From DATARR01 sp034666985 (GTDB lineage: Bacteria > Acidobacteriota > Thermoanaerobaculia > Multivoradales > UBA5704), in assembly GCA_034666985.1 (NCBI GenBank), contig JAXDKS010000060.1, positions 1 through 64,000 on the forward strand: DNA of 64,000 bases. The letters run 5' to 3'. The notes beneath the pieces are model-generated. The model did not search any database, had not been told where the DNA came from, and saw nothing but the letters and a program-made list of their open reading frames with translations. Shown in pieces: positions 36,610 to 45,338 of the stretch; positions within the stretch are counted from its first letter, which is position 1; each line of letters starts with the position of its first letter. The position numbers and the translations under genes are program-made.

Positions 36610-37024
36610 GAAGACCGTCATTTCTACGTTGACGAGGTACTAGTTCCACTTGTCAGATTCGAGAAGACGGACTGCCCGCCCGCAGGGGCGTCAGGAATTA
36701 GCCCGGCGGCGTGTCAGCGGACCCGCCAACCCAGTCCCTGGCGCCACGGGTCACGCCGCGGGACCCACGGGTCGCGTCGCGGGACCCACGGGTCGCATCG
36801 CCGGACCCACGGGTCGAGTCGCCGGACCCACGGTTTATGTTGCAAGACCCACGGGTCGCGTTGCACGACCCGCGGAGCCCGCGAGCCGCCTCTCGGGTCC
36901 GCTCCCGCGCACGGAGGTGGGGAGAGCTGACAGATCGCGGCCTCCGATCCGACCCCTCGACGCCATGAGCAACCACCCCCAGCAGATCGTCCAAAAGCTC
37001 TGGAGCTCGATGAGGGTCTTGGGC
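36610..37024. other. Intergenic stretch with minisatellite
   Basis: About 415 nt between the REP-like element and the metallo-hydrolase stop. It contains the 21-bp tandem array listed separately. Open frames across it consist mostly of heptapeptide repeats such as DPRVASR or GTHGSRR, which follow from the DNA repeat being a multiple of three and having few stops; I do not consider them genes. Confidence 0.6.
36739..36885. repeat. 21-bp tandem repeat (about seven units)
   Basis: Head-to-tail units of 21 bp with consensus GGGACCCACGGGTCGCGTCGC. Units at 36760, 36781, 36802, 36823 and 36844 are close copies; those at 36739 and 36865 are degenerate. Each good unit contains the palindrome GACCC-AC-GGGTC. 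There are no unique spacers, so this is not a CRISPR array. Neighbouring units differ by one to a few bases, so divergence has begun. Confidence 0.9.
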
Positions 37025-37945
37025 TCAGTGGTGCTTTGAGCTCCCCGGGTTCTTCTTCGCCTTCTCCGCGCTGTCGTGGATGGTGGCGATCCAGCCCTTG
37101 GTGTCGATGAAGGAGCTCCAGCTCTTCCACTCGTCGGGCAGCCCCGCGGCCTGGAGCTGCTCCAGGGTCTTGCCCGCGGCCATGCCCTTGCGCACGACGG
37201 CCGTGGTCTCTTTCAACATGCGCTGGAACGTCTTCAGCCCCGCGACGTCGGAGAGCGGACCGTGCCCCGGGATGATCTTGGCGTCGGCCGGGACCTCGGA
37301 CAGCACCTTGTCGACCGCCGCCATCAGCCCCTCGACGCTGCCGCCGCTCTCCAGGTCGACGAAGGGGAACAGGCCGTTGAAGAAGTCGTCGCCCATGTGC
37401 ACCACGTTGGACTTGGTGAAGAAGATGATGCTGTCCCCGTCCGTGTGGCTGTGGGGGAAGTGGATCGCCTTGATCTCCTCGCCGTTGAAGTGGACGGAGA
37501 CCGCGTCCGCGTAGGTGACCACCGGCAGGCCGGCCGCCGCCATGGGGTCCGTCTTGTTGCCGCGCACCACGGAGCCGGACTCCAGCCGCTTGCGCACGTT
37601 CTCCTGGGCGATGATGGTGGACTCAGTGCCGAAGTCCGGGTTCCCCCCCGTGTGGTCGCCATGGAAATGGGTGTTGAGCACGAACCTGAGCTTGCCGGGG
37701 TTGATCCCCTTGAGGGCTGCCCGGATCTTGTCGGCCAGCGGAGCGTACTGGTCGTCCACGATCAGCACGCCATCGGGGCCGGCCGACACGCCGATGTTCC
37801 CCCCGGCGCCCTGCAGCATGTAGATGTTGCCGGAGACGGGGATCACCTTCATCTCGACTTTTGAGAAGTCCTGCTGCTGGGCTGCGACTGGCAAAGCCAT
37901 CAGCAGCAGCCCGGCAAGCAGCCGGACGCACGTCGCTCTCGTCAT
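37025..37945 (-). CDS. Secreted metallo-beta-lactamase-fold hydrolase
   Basis: A 306-residue exported protein: signal peptide TCVRLLAGLLLMALPVAAQQ, then the MBL fold. The zinc motif is THFHGDHTGGN, with further ligands in FPHSHTDGDS and IIPGHGPLSD, so two metals are likely bound. The layout (short insertion VRGNKTDPMAAAGLPVVTYAD, LESGGSVEGLMAAVDKVL) is that of the broad periplasmic MBL group with quinoprotein-relay/cyclase-like annotation, not of a proven beta-lactamase. The substrate is unknown. AGGAGG precedes the ATG. It is downstream of, but 60 nt away from, the large membrane protein gene. Confidence 0.88.
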   Translation of the reverse strand: MTRATCVRLLAGLLLMALPVAAQQQDFSKVEMKVIPVSGNIYMLQGAGGNIGVSAGPDGVLIVDDQYAPLADKIRAALKGINPGKLRFVLNTHFHGDHTGGNPDFGTESTIIAQENVRKRLESGSVVRGNKTDPMAAAGLPVVTYADAVSVHFNGEEIKAIHFPHSHTDGDSIIFFTKSNVVHMGDDFFNGLFPFVDLESGGSVEGLMAAVDKVLSEVPADAKIIPGHGPLSDVAGLKTFQRMLKETTAVVRKGMAAGKTLEQLQAAGLPDEWKSWSSFIDTKGWIATIHDSAEKAKKNPGSSKHH

Positions 37946-38005
37946 GGAAACCTCCTGGGGGTTGATCGATCAGAAACCGCGCGGGGACTCTAACACGGTC
38001 TCGCT

Positions 38006-41000
38006 CTACCCGCCGCCGGCCACGCGCAGCACCTGGCCGGCGATGCGTCCCAGGAGCTGCCCCACGGCCGGGAACTGGGTGGCGACCAGGCCGAGGACGG
38101 GGATACCCACGTAGGTGAAGAGCTTGGAGAAGAAGGTGCGGTCGAAGGTCACCTTGCCCGGCGTGGTGTCGCCGATGCGGCTGAGGGTGGCGTTGCGGTC
38201 CATCTGCAGGAACACCAGCAGCGTCAGGCCCACGGCCCCGGCCAGCGCCAGCCCCAGGGCCAGGTTGACGAAGTGCCGGGGCTGGAAGGCGTAGGCGGTG
38301 ACGCCCACCAGGGCCAGCAGACCGCAGATCAGGGCGCCGAGCAGGCTGGCCCGCATATGGGCGAAGACGTAGCGCAGCCAGGCCGCCACCCGCAGGGCGA
38401 GGAACTGCCGCACCTCGGGGTCGGCGATGTGGGCCCGCAGGTCGAGGCAGGCCTGGCGGAAGACCGCCTCCAGCCGGTTGCGGGCCGCCAGCTCCCCGGG
38501 CGATCCGTCGTCCGTCTCGCCGGCGAAGATCTCCCGGAGGGTCGCGTCCAGCGACTCCGGCCCACCGGGGATGGTCACCTTGCCGGCGGCGATCAGGGCC
38601 CGCAGCCGCCGCACCGAGAGGGTGGGCGTCTTGAACGGTGGGAGCTGCAGGCCGAAGGACTGGATGGGCCGCCAGCTCAGGTCCTTGGCCACGGCCTGGA
38701 AGGCCTCGGCCACCTCGGGCTCGGCGTTGTCCAGCCGGCGCAGGATGTGGCGCGTCTGCGTCCACAGCCGGAAGAAGCGGAAGAAGGAGAGGGCGGCGAG
38801 CGCCACGGCCAGCACCAGGAAGGCGATGAACAGCCGGCCGTAACCATGGGTCTCCGCTACCGGCTGCACCGTGGACCACAGCAGCGAAGCCGGCGGCAGG
38901 AAGGCCACGGCCGGCAGCAGCCAGATCCAGCGGCCCTTGGGGAAGGTGCGGATCAGCAGGTCGCGGATCTGCCCGAGGACGGCCTCGCATCCCGAGACCG
39001 CCGGATCGCCCAGCGCTTCCAGCGGACAATCGGTGGACTGCCGCGCCATCAGCCGCCGCCGCGCCAGCTCCCAGAGGACCCAGGCGTACACCGCGCCGCC
39101 CAGGGCGGCGAGGGAGATCAGCGGCGACAGCCCCGAGGAGAACGCCCGCGCCCGCAGATGGAACAGCTCGACCTGCCCGCCCGGCATGCAGAGCCAGCGC
39201 AGCCCCACCGCCAGCGCGGCCAGCACCGCGAAGCCGCCCAACACCCAGGCCGCCGCGCGCATCGCCGTCAGGGTCCGGTGGGCCGCCCGCGCCGCCGCGG
39301 CCACCAGCAGGCCATAGGCCGCGCCCAGAGCCACGAGATAGAGGAGCTGGGTGGGATCCCAACTCACCAGCCAGCGGTGAAGGGAGAGGCCGCGGCTCCA
39401 CACCGGCACGCTGCCCACGGCCAGCAGCACCCCGGCGGCGAGGGCCAGGAGCACCGTTCCCATCACCAGCAGGCGCCGGTTGCCCGGGGTGGGGTCGTGC
39501 GGCGAGCCGGCCACCGGCTCGAGCAGCGCCACCCGGCGCAGCCGCCAGGCGAAGACCGACAGCAGCACGGCGACCAGCAGGATCTGGAGGTCGTCCTTGC
39601 CGGCGAAGCCGTTGCCTTCGGCCCGCCGGTGCCGGAGAGCGGTCTTCGCCTTCACCGGGGTGGACGCCTGGCACAGCCGGGCCTTTCCCGGCACTGTCCC
39701 CGGCGATGTTCCCGGAGAAACGTCGAGCCGGGCGATAGGCCACAGCGAGCCGTTGCCCACGGCCGTGATCCAGGCCCGCGGCGGCGTCACGGGAGCTTCC
39801 CCCAGGAGATAGCGCACGGCCTCATAGACCCCCTGCTGGAGCTCGCTGGTGAACTGCCGCCGCTCCCTCGTCCCCGCCGGCGAGAGGGAGGCCGGCAGCC
39901 CGGGAGCCCCCTCGGTGAACAGCGGCGAGCTGGAGAAGACCAGCATGCCGTCCATGGTCTGCGCGTACTGAGGGTGGGCGTAGAGGAGGTTGTCGTCGAA
40001 GGTGAAGAGGAGGACGTCGGGCGCCAGCTCGTGCACCTTCTCGGCCAGGAACAGCTTGTCCTTGACGTCCGTCGCCAGGATGCCGACGTAGCGGATCCCC
40101 TCGCGGGAGACGGCCTGCAGCAGGTTCGACAGCATCAGCTCGTTGCCGTGCACGGTGAGCGGGCTGAAGGGCGGGACGAGATCGGCCGGGCGGTCGGAAT
40201 CGACGAGGGCCAGCTCCAGGGCTTTGTGGCTGGCGGGCAGGGGGGTGTCGCCGCTGCCCTTCGCGGTCTTCCCCTGCGCCGCCTTCTCCTGCTCGGCGGC
40301 ATTGCGCAGCTCGGAGATGTGGCTTGGGAACGGCACGATCACCATCCGCTCGTGGGAGGCCGTCTCGCGCTCGGCGCTCTCGGCGTCCAGCAGGCTGCGG
40401 CCGTAGGCCGTGTCCGCCTCGGTGAGCAGGGCGACCCGCCGCAGGTCCCAGCCCATCTCGTCGTGCAGGAAGCCGAGGGTCCGCTCGTGCAGCTCGTCGT
40501 CGGGCAGCACGGTGCGGCAGAAGTCCACGCCCACCGCCGCGAAGGCGTCCTCGAGACCGCTCGCCGTCGCCGATCCCGTGGCGGCCCGGAAGCGCAGCGA
40601 CAGCCGCCGCTGGTGCTCCCCCTCCTGAGCGCGCCAGGAGAGCAGGGCCAGGCGCAGCGATTCGACCGACCCCGAGTACGTCGGCCCGAGCAGGGCCACC
40701 ATGGGATCGGAGGCTGCTCCCTGGAGGTCGGAGACGAGGTCGAGGGCCTCGCGGAAGGCGGCTTTCTGGACCCCGGCTTTCGGCGTCTCCCCCACCAGGA
40801 AGACGAGGACGAGACGGCGGGAGCCGTCGTCCGCCTGCGGGCCGCGGAAGAGGAGGAGGCCCGGCTTGTCCTGGGAGGCCGCCTCGCGCTTGGCCGCGTC
40901 CCCCGACCACGGCAGCCAGGCGCGGTCCAGCAGGTAGTCGGACTGGGCGAAGCCGCGCTGCACGGCCTCCAGGGCCTGGTCCAGTCGCGGGTCCGGAGGC

Positions 41001-41326
41001 ACCGGCACCAGGGCCGCGAAGAAGCGCAGGTCGTATCCCCCCATTCGCGCCGCCTGCGCCACGCCGGCCACCACCTTCTCGCGTGGCTCCCCGGCCGGCA
41101 CGCCGAAGAACTCGCTCAGCACCCGCGCGGGCTCGCACCAGGCCGGCGGTGGCGCGCCCCCCGTCCCCTTGCAGGGCGGGCTCTCGACCGCCGGCGTGGC
41201 AGGGGTGGGAGCCGGAGTGACGGGAGCAGCCGGCGCCGGCTTGTCGGTGGGCACCGCGAGCCGCACCGCCGGGACGCCGACCAGCAGACCCAGCATCAAC
41301 ACGAGCCAAGGAGGAGCGTTCTTCAT
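38006..41326 (-). CDS. Very large membrane protein with periplasmic-binding-protein-like domain
   Basis: A 1106-residue protein that I cannot place in a named family. An N-terminal membrane anchor/signal and a Pro-Ala-rich linker (residues 1-50) are followed by about 450 residues resembling a type I periplasmic ligand-binding fold: MVALLGPTYSGSVESLRLAL, then GWDLRRVALLTEADTAYGRSL and IRYVGILATDVKDKLFLAEKV, as in branched-chain amino-acid binding proteins. After residue 590 come about a dozen hydrophobic helices in two blocks (about 595-760 and 830-885), a cytoplasmic helical insert (about 890-1000) and four terminal helices. It may be a sensor or transporter with a tethered receptor. A REP-like element separates it from the permease gene upstream. 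Confidence 0.7.
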   Translation of the reverse strand: MKNAPPWLVLMLGLLVGVPAVRLAVPTDKPAPAAPVTPAPTPATPAVESPPCKGTGGAPPPAWCEPARVLSEFFGVPAGEPREKVVAGVAQAARMGGYDLRFFAALVPVPPDPRLDQALEAVQRGFAQSDYLLDRAWLPWSGDAAKREAASQDKPGLLLFRGPQADDGSRRLVLVFLVGETPKAGVQKAAFREALDLVSDLQGAASDPMVALLGPTYSGSVESLRLALLSWRAQEGEHQRRLSLRFRAATGSATASGLEDAFAAVGVDFCRTVLPDDELHERTLGFLHDEMGWDLRRVALLTEADTAYGRSLLDAESAERETASHERMVIVPFPSHISELRNAAEQEKAAQGKTAKGSGDTPLPASHKALELALVDSDRPADLVPPFSPLTVHGNELMLSNLLQAVSREGIRYVGILATDVKDKLFLAEKVHELAPDVLLFTFDDNLLYAHPQYAQTMDGMLVFSSSPLFTEGAPGLPASLSPAGTRERRQFTSELQQGVYEAVRYLLGEAPVTPPRAWITAVGNGSLWPIARLDVSPGTSPGTVPGKARLCQASTPVKAKTALRHRRAEGNGFAGKDDLQILLVAVLLSVFAWRLRRVALLEPVAGSPHDPTPGNRRLLVMGTVLLALAAGVLLAVGSVPVWSRGLSLHRWLVSWDPTQLLYLVALGAAYGLLVAAAARAAHRTLTAMRAAAWVLGGFAVLAALAVGLRWLCMPGGQVELFHLRARAFSSGLSPLISLAALGGAVYAWVLWELARRRLMARQSTDCPLEALGDPAVSGCEAVLGQIRDLLIRTFPKGRWIWLLPAVAFLPPASLLWSTVQPVAETHGYGRLFIAFLVLAVALAALSFFRFFRLWTQTRHILRRLDNAEPEVAEAFQAVAKDLSWRPIQSFGLQLPPFKTPTLSVRRLRALIAAGKVTIPGGPESLDATLREIFAGETDDGSPGELAARNRLEAVFRQACLDLRAHIADPEVRQFLALRVAAWLRYVFAHMRASLLGALICGLLALVGVTAYAFQPRHFVNLALGLALAGAVGLTLLVFLQMDRNATLSRIGDTTPGKVTFDRTFFSKLFTYVGIPVLGLVATQFPAVGQLLGRIAGQVLRVAGGG

Positions 41327-41393
41327 CGACAGAGTTGGGCGAACGATCTGGAGAGAAGGTTACCAGATGCTAAGAGGCGGGGGACATCGGCTG

Positions 41394-41486
41394 GTAGGGT
41401 GCGCTGTGCGCACCTTTGAAGATCCGACGGATCGGTCCGATCGGTCGGATCCGTCCGATGTTCATGGTGCGCATAGCGCACCCTAC
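41394..41486. repeat. REP-like inverted-repeat element, copy 2, with internal palindromic filler
   Basis: Arms of 21 bp (41394-41414 and 41466-41486), identical in family to copy 1 with one internal mismatch (CTGTGCGC against CTATGCGC). The 51-nt interior is not that of copy 1 but a run of GATCCG/CGGATC-type palindromic units (about 41420-41460), similar in flavour to the repeat at 10965-11005. The stop codon TAG of the permease gene (minus strand, 41485-41483) is bases 2-4 of the right arm. Confidence 0.85.
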
Positions 41487-42748
41487 TCGTACCGCAACGC
41501 TTCGATCGGGTCCAGCGACGCCGCCCGCGAGGCGGGGTAGATCCCGGAGGCGAGCCCCACCGTCATGGCGACGCCGGTGGAGAGGAGGATGGACGAGCCG
41601 GTGACGATCGTCTCCCAGCCGGCCACCGCCGCCACGCCGCGGGCCAGGGCGAGCCCCGCCACGATGCCGGTGACGCCGCCGATCAGGCTGATGGCGAACG
41701 ACTCGACGATGAACTGGAAGCGGATGTCGAAGCTGCGCGCTCCCACGGCGCGGCGGACGCCGATCTCCCGCGTCCGCTCCAGCACCGTGGCCAGCATGAT
41801 GTTCATGATGCCGATGCCGCCCACCAGCAGCGAGATGCCGGCGATGGCGCCCATCACCATGTTGAACAGCCGCTGGGTGCGCCGGCTCTCGGCCAGCAGC
41901 GCCTCGGGCACCACCAGCTCATAGTCGTCGGTGCCGGCGTGCAGGCGGTCCAGGAGCTCGCGGATCGACGCGGAGGTCTCCTGGCCGCTCGCCCCGTCCT
42001 TCATGCGGACGACGATCTCGTCCAGGGGAGAGGCCAGGGCCGGGTGCTCGAACTTGCGCTCGGCCGTGGAGACCGGCAGGTAGATCTCGCGCGCCGTCGA
42101 GCCGGCCGCCACCGCTTCCCCTGCCGGGCCGCCGGCTCCTCCCACCGCGCCAGCCGACGGCGCGCCGTCGTCCGCCAGCACTCCCACCACCTCCAGCCAG
42201 ACGTCGTTCACCTTCACGAGCTGGCCCACGGCCGGCCCGTAGCCGAAGAGGTCGCGGCGCACGGCCGGGCCGACGACGCACACCTGGGCATGGTTGGCGT
42301 CGTCCATCTCGTCGAGGAACCGCCCCTCGGCCACGCCCAGGTGGGCCAGCTCGCGGTGGCGCGGGCCAACGCCGTAGGCCGCGGCGCCGTCGCTCTTGCC
42401 GGTGGTGGAGAGCACCTTGTAGGGATCGATGCGGATGCGGGGCGCCACCAGCTCGATGCCGGGCACGGCCTCGGCGATGGCCGCCGCGTCGCGCGGCGAG
42501 ACGCCCAGCGACTTCTGGCGGATCTCCTGCAGCTCGTCGTCCTTCAGGCTCTTGGCGCGCACCAGGACGTTGCGCAGCCCCAGCCGCTCGATGGAGGCCA
42601 GGGCCTGGCGCTCGGCGCCGGCGCCGATCGACATCATGGCGATGACGGCGCCGACGCCGAAGATCATGCCGAGCATGGTCAGGGCCGAGCGCAGCTTGTG
42701 CGCCGCCAGGTTGTCCAGCGCCGAGCGGAAGGCTTCCTGAGGAGTCAT
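41483..42748 (-). CDS. ABC transporter permease, MacB/FtsX type
   Basis: A 421-residue permease. The N-terminal MacB-PCD layout starts FRSALDNLAAHKLRSALTMLGMIFGVGAVIAM (first transmembrane helix), followed by a large periplasmic domain (about residues 45-290) and a C-terminal FtsX domain of three helices with GGIGIMNIMLATVLERTREIGVRRAVGAR and ASLDPIEALRYE at the end. Such permeases need an ATPase and usually export peptides, lipoproteins or macrolides. No ATP-binding subunit is encoded in this cluster. The ATG overlaps the stop of the adaptor gene (ATGA). Confidence 0.9.
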   Translation of the reverse strand: MTPQEAFRSALDNLAAHKLRSALTMLGMIFGVGAVIAMMSIGAGAERQALASIERLGLRNVLVRAKSLKDDELQEIRQKSLGVSPRDAAAIAEAVPGIELVAPRIRIDPYKVLSTTGKSDGAAAYGVGPRHRELAHLGVAEGRFLDEMDDANHAQVCVVGPAVRRDLFGYGPAVGQLVKVNDVWLEVVGVLADDGAPSAGAVGGAGGPAGEAVAAGSTAREIYLPVSTAERKFEHPALASPLDEIVVRMKDGASGQETSASIRELLDRLHAGTDDYELVVPEALLAESRRTQRLFNMVMGAIAGISLLVGGIGIMNIMLATVLERTREIGVRRAVGARSFDIRFQFIVESFAISLIGGVTGIVAGLALARGVAAVAGWETIVTGSSILLSTGVAMTVGLASGIYPASRAASLDPIEALRYE

Positions 42749-44085
42749 CGGATCGTGATCATCATCCCGCCGCCGCGGCGCGCCGGGGCCGGGGGCGGCG
42801 CGGCGTGGGTTTTCTTCGGCGGCGGCGCTCCCGCCGGGCGCGTGGGATCGCGCATCGCCAGCACGTCCCCGGGCTTCAGGCCCGACTCGATCACCACCCG
42901 GCCCAGGGTCGACGGCCCCAGCTTGACCTCCACCGGCGCGAAGCCATGGCTTCCGCGGCGGAAGACCATGGTGCGCCCCTCGCGGTCGAAGAGGGCCTGG
43001 CGCGGCACCAGCAGGACGTCCTTGAGATCCTCCAGGAAGAGCGTCGACTGCACCCGCTGCCCCGGCTTCATCACCTGCGGATCGGTGCGGTCGAGCGCCA
43101 GGGTGACGGCGAAGTACTGCACGGGCGAGCCCATGATCCGCGGCTTGGCCAGCGAGTCGACGCGCGAGATCTTCGCCGGCCAGGAGACCCCGGGAGCGGA
43201 CTCCACCGTCACCGTCGCCGGCCGGCCGGGCTTGAGGCCGCCGGCGTCCGCCTCCAGCACGAAGACCTCGGCCTGCATCTGCGACAGGTCGGGGATCTCG
43301 GCCAGCGACTGGCCGTTCCACACGCTGTCGCCCACCCGGGTCGTGTCGCCCCGCCAGTTGCGCTTGAGGATGAGGACGCCGTCATGGGGCGCCGTCACCG
43401 TCAGCGCCTGGAGGGCGGCACGGGCCTGGCTGATCTTGGCGTCGGCCTGGCGGATCTTGATCTGCAGCAGGGCGGCCTCGGTGCCCGAGAGCTTCTCGCG
43501 GGTCTGCCGCGTGGCCCGGGCGTGCCCCTCCCGCTCCTCGGCCAGGCCCTGGTCGATCTCCGACTCGATGATGTCGGCGCGGGAGAAGAGCATCGCGTCC
43601 TTCTTCTGGAACTGCTTGGCGTCCTCCAGCTCGAGGCGGGCCAGGGCCGCGTCGCGCTCCAGCTTGCGCAGCTCGGCGGAGCCCTCGATCCGGTTCTTCT
43701 CCAGGGTCAGGCGGGCTTCCTTCAGCTCGTCCTCGGCGTCGACCAGCCGCTTGTCGATGGCGCTGGGATCGAAGCGGATGACCACGTCGCCCTGCTTGAT
43801 CCGCGAGCCGTCCTGGGCGACCCAGCCGATGCGGAACGGCCCGGGCACCCCCATGGGGACGGCGATGGGCGTCGCCTTCACGGCCTTCAGGTTCCCCGGG
43901 GCCGGCACGCGGCGCTGGAAGTCCTGGGGCGCGAGGCGCAGCACCGGCACGTCCCCGGCGCCGCCCGCGCCCGGCAGGGGGAGGAACGCCGCCAGTGCCA
44001 CCAGCACGGCCACCGCGGCCAGGCCGAAAGCCAGGCGCGCCCCGTTCCTCGGCTTTCTCGGCTTTCTCGGCTTCATCGGCTTCAT
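42745..44085 (-). CDS. HlyD-type periplasmic adaptor, third of three
   Basis: A 446-residue adaptor. A repeat-encoded basic tail (MKPMKPRKPRKPRNG) comes before one membrane helix (residues 16-38), then a barrel/lipoyl half-motif, a coiled-coil hairpin (about 105-215, for example EDELKEARLTLEKNR) and the second lipoyl half (TVTAPHDGVLILKRNWRGDTTRVGDSVWNGQSLAEIPD). The C-terminus is Pro/Ala-rich. It probably links the inner-membrane permease to an outer-membrane channel. Overlaps by 4 nt on both sides with its neighbours. Confidence 0.88.
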   Translation of the reverse strand: MKPMKPRKPRKPRNGARLAFGLAAVAVLVALAAFLPLPGAGGAGDVPVLRLAPQDFQRRVPAPGNLKAVKATPIAVPMGVPGPFRIGWVAQDGSRIKQGDVVIRFDPSAIDKRLVDAEDELKEARLTLEKNRIEGSAELRKLERDAALARLELEDAKQFQKKDAMLFSRADIIESEIDQGLAEEREGHARATRQTREKLSGTEAALLQIKIRQADAKISQARAALQALTVTAPHDGVLILKRNWRGDTTRVGDSVWNGQSLAEIPDLSQMQAEVFVLEADAGGLKPGRPATVTVESAPGVSWPAKISRVDSLAKPRIMGSPVQYFAVTLALDRTDPQVMKPGQRVQSTLFLEDLKDVLLVPRQALFDREGRTMVFRRGSHGFAPVEVKLGPSTLGRVVIESGLKPGDVLAMRDPTRPAGAPPPKKTHAAPPPAPARRGGGMMITIR

Positions 44086-45338
44086 CGGCCAGGCCCTCCG
44101 CCGGAGCCCGCCTCCGTGAGGTCGCGGCGCGAGATCATGTCGCCCGGGGAGAGACCGCCGCGGATCTCCACCAGCCGGTCGTTGCGCCGGCCGAGCACGG
44201 GCCGCACCTCCTCGCTCCCCCAGCGCGAGCGGCGGTAGGCCACCGGGCCTTGGGAATGGGTGAAGACCGCCTCGGCGGGAGCCACCAGGACGCGAGGCGC
44301 GCGCTCGATCTCCACCGTACCCAGGAAGCGCATGCCGGGACGCATGAGCTGGGGGTCGGTGCGATCGAGGTCGATCTCCAGCCGCACCACCTTGAGGGGG
44401 TTGGCTTCCGAATGGCTGCGCACCGTGCCGCCGATCAGGCGGACGCGGCCGGTGAAGACGTCGTCCGGATGGGAGTCCAGGCGCAGCGTCACCCGCTGCC
44501 CCGGCGCCACCCGTCCGGCGTCGGCCTCGTCGATCTCGCCGTCGGCCTGCATCCGCCTCAGGTCGGGGATCTCCAGCACCGACTGGCCGCGCCAGCACGA
44601 ATCGCCGATCTTCTTCTTCTCGCCGCTGTCGGTGGCGACGTAGACCACGGTGCCGTCGCGAGGGGCCGGCACGGTCATGCGGCGGATGGCGTCCTCCATC
44701 TCCTGGACGCGGGCGGCGGCGCGGTCGCGCCGCTTGGCGAGGGCGTCGATCTCGGTCTTCCCCTGGAAGTCCTCGAGGCGCATCTTCTCCTTGAGGTAGG
44801 CGATCTCGCGGTTGGCCAGCTCCAGGTCCTGCCGCGACTTGGCCAGCTCCTTGGCGGCCACCAGCTCCGCCGGCACGTCCACCTTGAGCGTGGCGCGGCG
44901 CTGGCGGGCCTCGGCCTCGGCGAGCTGCAGGACGGCGTCGCGATGGGAGAGCTCGAAGTTGGTCTGCCGCTTCTCCAGCTCCTTCTGCGCCGACTCGCGC
45001 TCGGCCATCTTGTCCTGGAGCTTCTGCTGCAGCTCGGAGGTGTCGAAGCCCAGCACCGGCTCCCCCGTCTTCACCGCCGCCCCCTCGGGGGCCATGAAGG
45101 AGATCTTGTAGTCCCAGATCTCCTCGACCTGCGGCGGGCCGATGCTCACCGCCTGCGTCGACGACAGGGTGCCCGAGATCGGCACGCCGATCACCAGGTC
45201 CTCCCGCCGCACCTCCACCCAGCCGCCGGCCGGCGACGCGCCGGCCCGGCCGGCGATCAGCCAGAGGACCACGACCACGGCCGCCAGCAGGGCGCCGCCG
45301 GCCGCGAAACGGGCGATCCGCCGCCGGCGGGGGCTCAT
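44082..45338 (-). CDS. HlyD-type periplasmic adaptor, second of three
   Basis: A 418-residue adaptor with an N-terminal membrane helix (FAAGGALLAAVVVVLWLIAG), a lipoyl half (SIGPPQVEEIWDYKISFMAPEGAAVKTGEPVLGFD), a long coiled coil (about residues 95-215) and the return strand MTVPAPRDGTVVYVATDSGEKKKIGDSCWRGQSVLEIPD. It is paralogous to its two neighbours: all three share the W-(N/R)-G-(Q/M)-S/T-(L/V) and IPDL(S/R)-(Q/R)M pattern after the hairpin. Start and stop overlap neighbours by 4 nt. Confidence 0.88.
   Translation of the reverse strand: MSPRRRRIARFAAGGALLAAVVVVLWLIAGRAGASPAGGWVEVRREDLVIGVPISGTLSSTQAVSIGPPQVEEIWDYKISFMAPEGAAVKTGEPVLGFDTSELQQKLQDKMAERESAQKELEKRQTNFELSHRDAVLQLAEAEARQRRATLKVDVPAELVAAKELAKSRQDLELANREIAYLKEKMRLEDFQGKTEIDALAKRRDRAAARVQEMEDAIRRMTVPAPRDGTVVYVATDSGEKKKIGDSCWRGQSVLEIPDLRRMQADGEIDEADAGRVAPGQRVTLRLDSHPDDVFTGRVRLIGGTVRSHSEANPLKVVRLEIDLDRTDPQLMRPGMRFLGTVEIERAPRVLVAPAEAVFTHSQGPVAYRRSRWGSEEVRPVLGRRNDRLVEIRGGLSPGDMISRRDLTEAGSGGGPGR

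Noticed and set aside
36739..36885. Possible CRISPR array
   Set aside because: Units are contiguous 21-mers without unique spacers, and no cas gene is present.
36544..37039. Several repeat-rich small open frames
   Set aside because: They only translate the 21-bp minisatellite, which is stop-free in more than one frame; no ribosome-binding site or conserved part.
38273..41419. 1048-residue plus-strand frame opposite the large membrane protein
   Set aside because: Composition is that of an antisense shadow and the minus strand shows coherent membrane helices and domain motifs.
41394..41486. A simple rho-independent terminator only
   Set aside because: The arms are too long, match a second copy at 36556-36609 and lack a T-tract; a repeat element explains them better, though it may also stop transcription.
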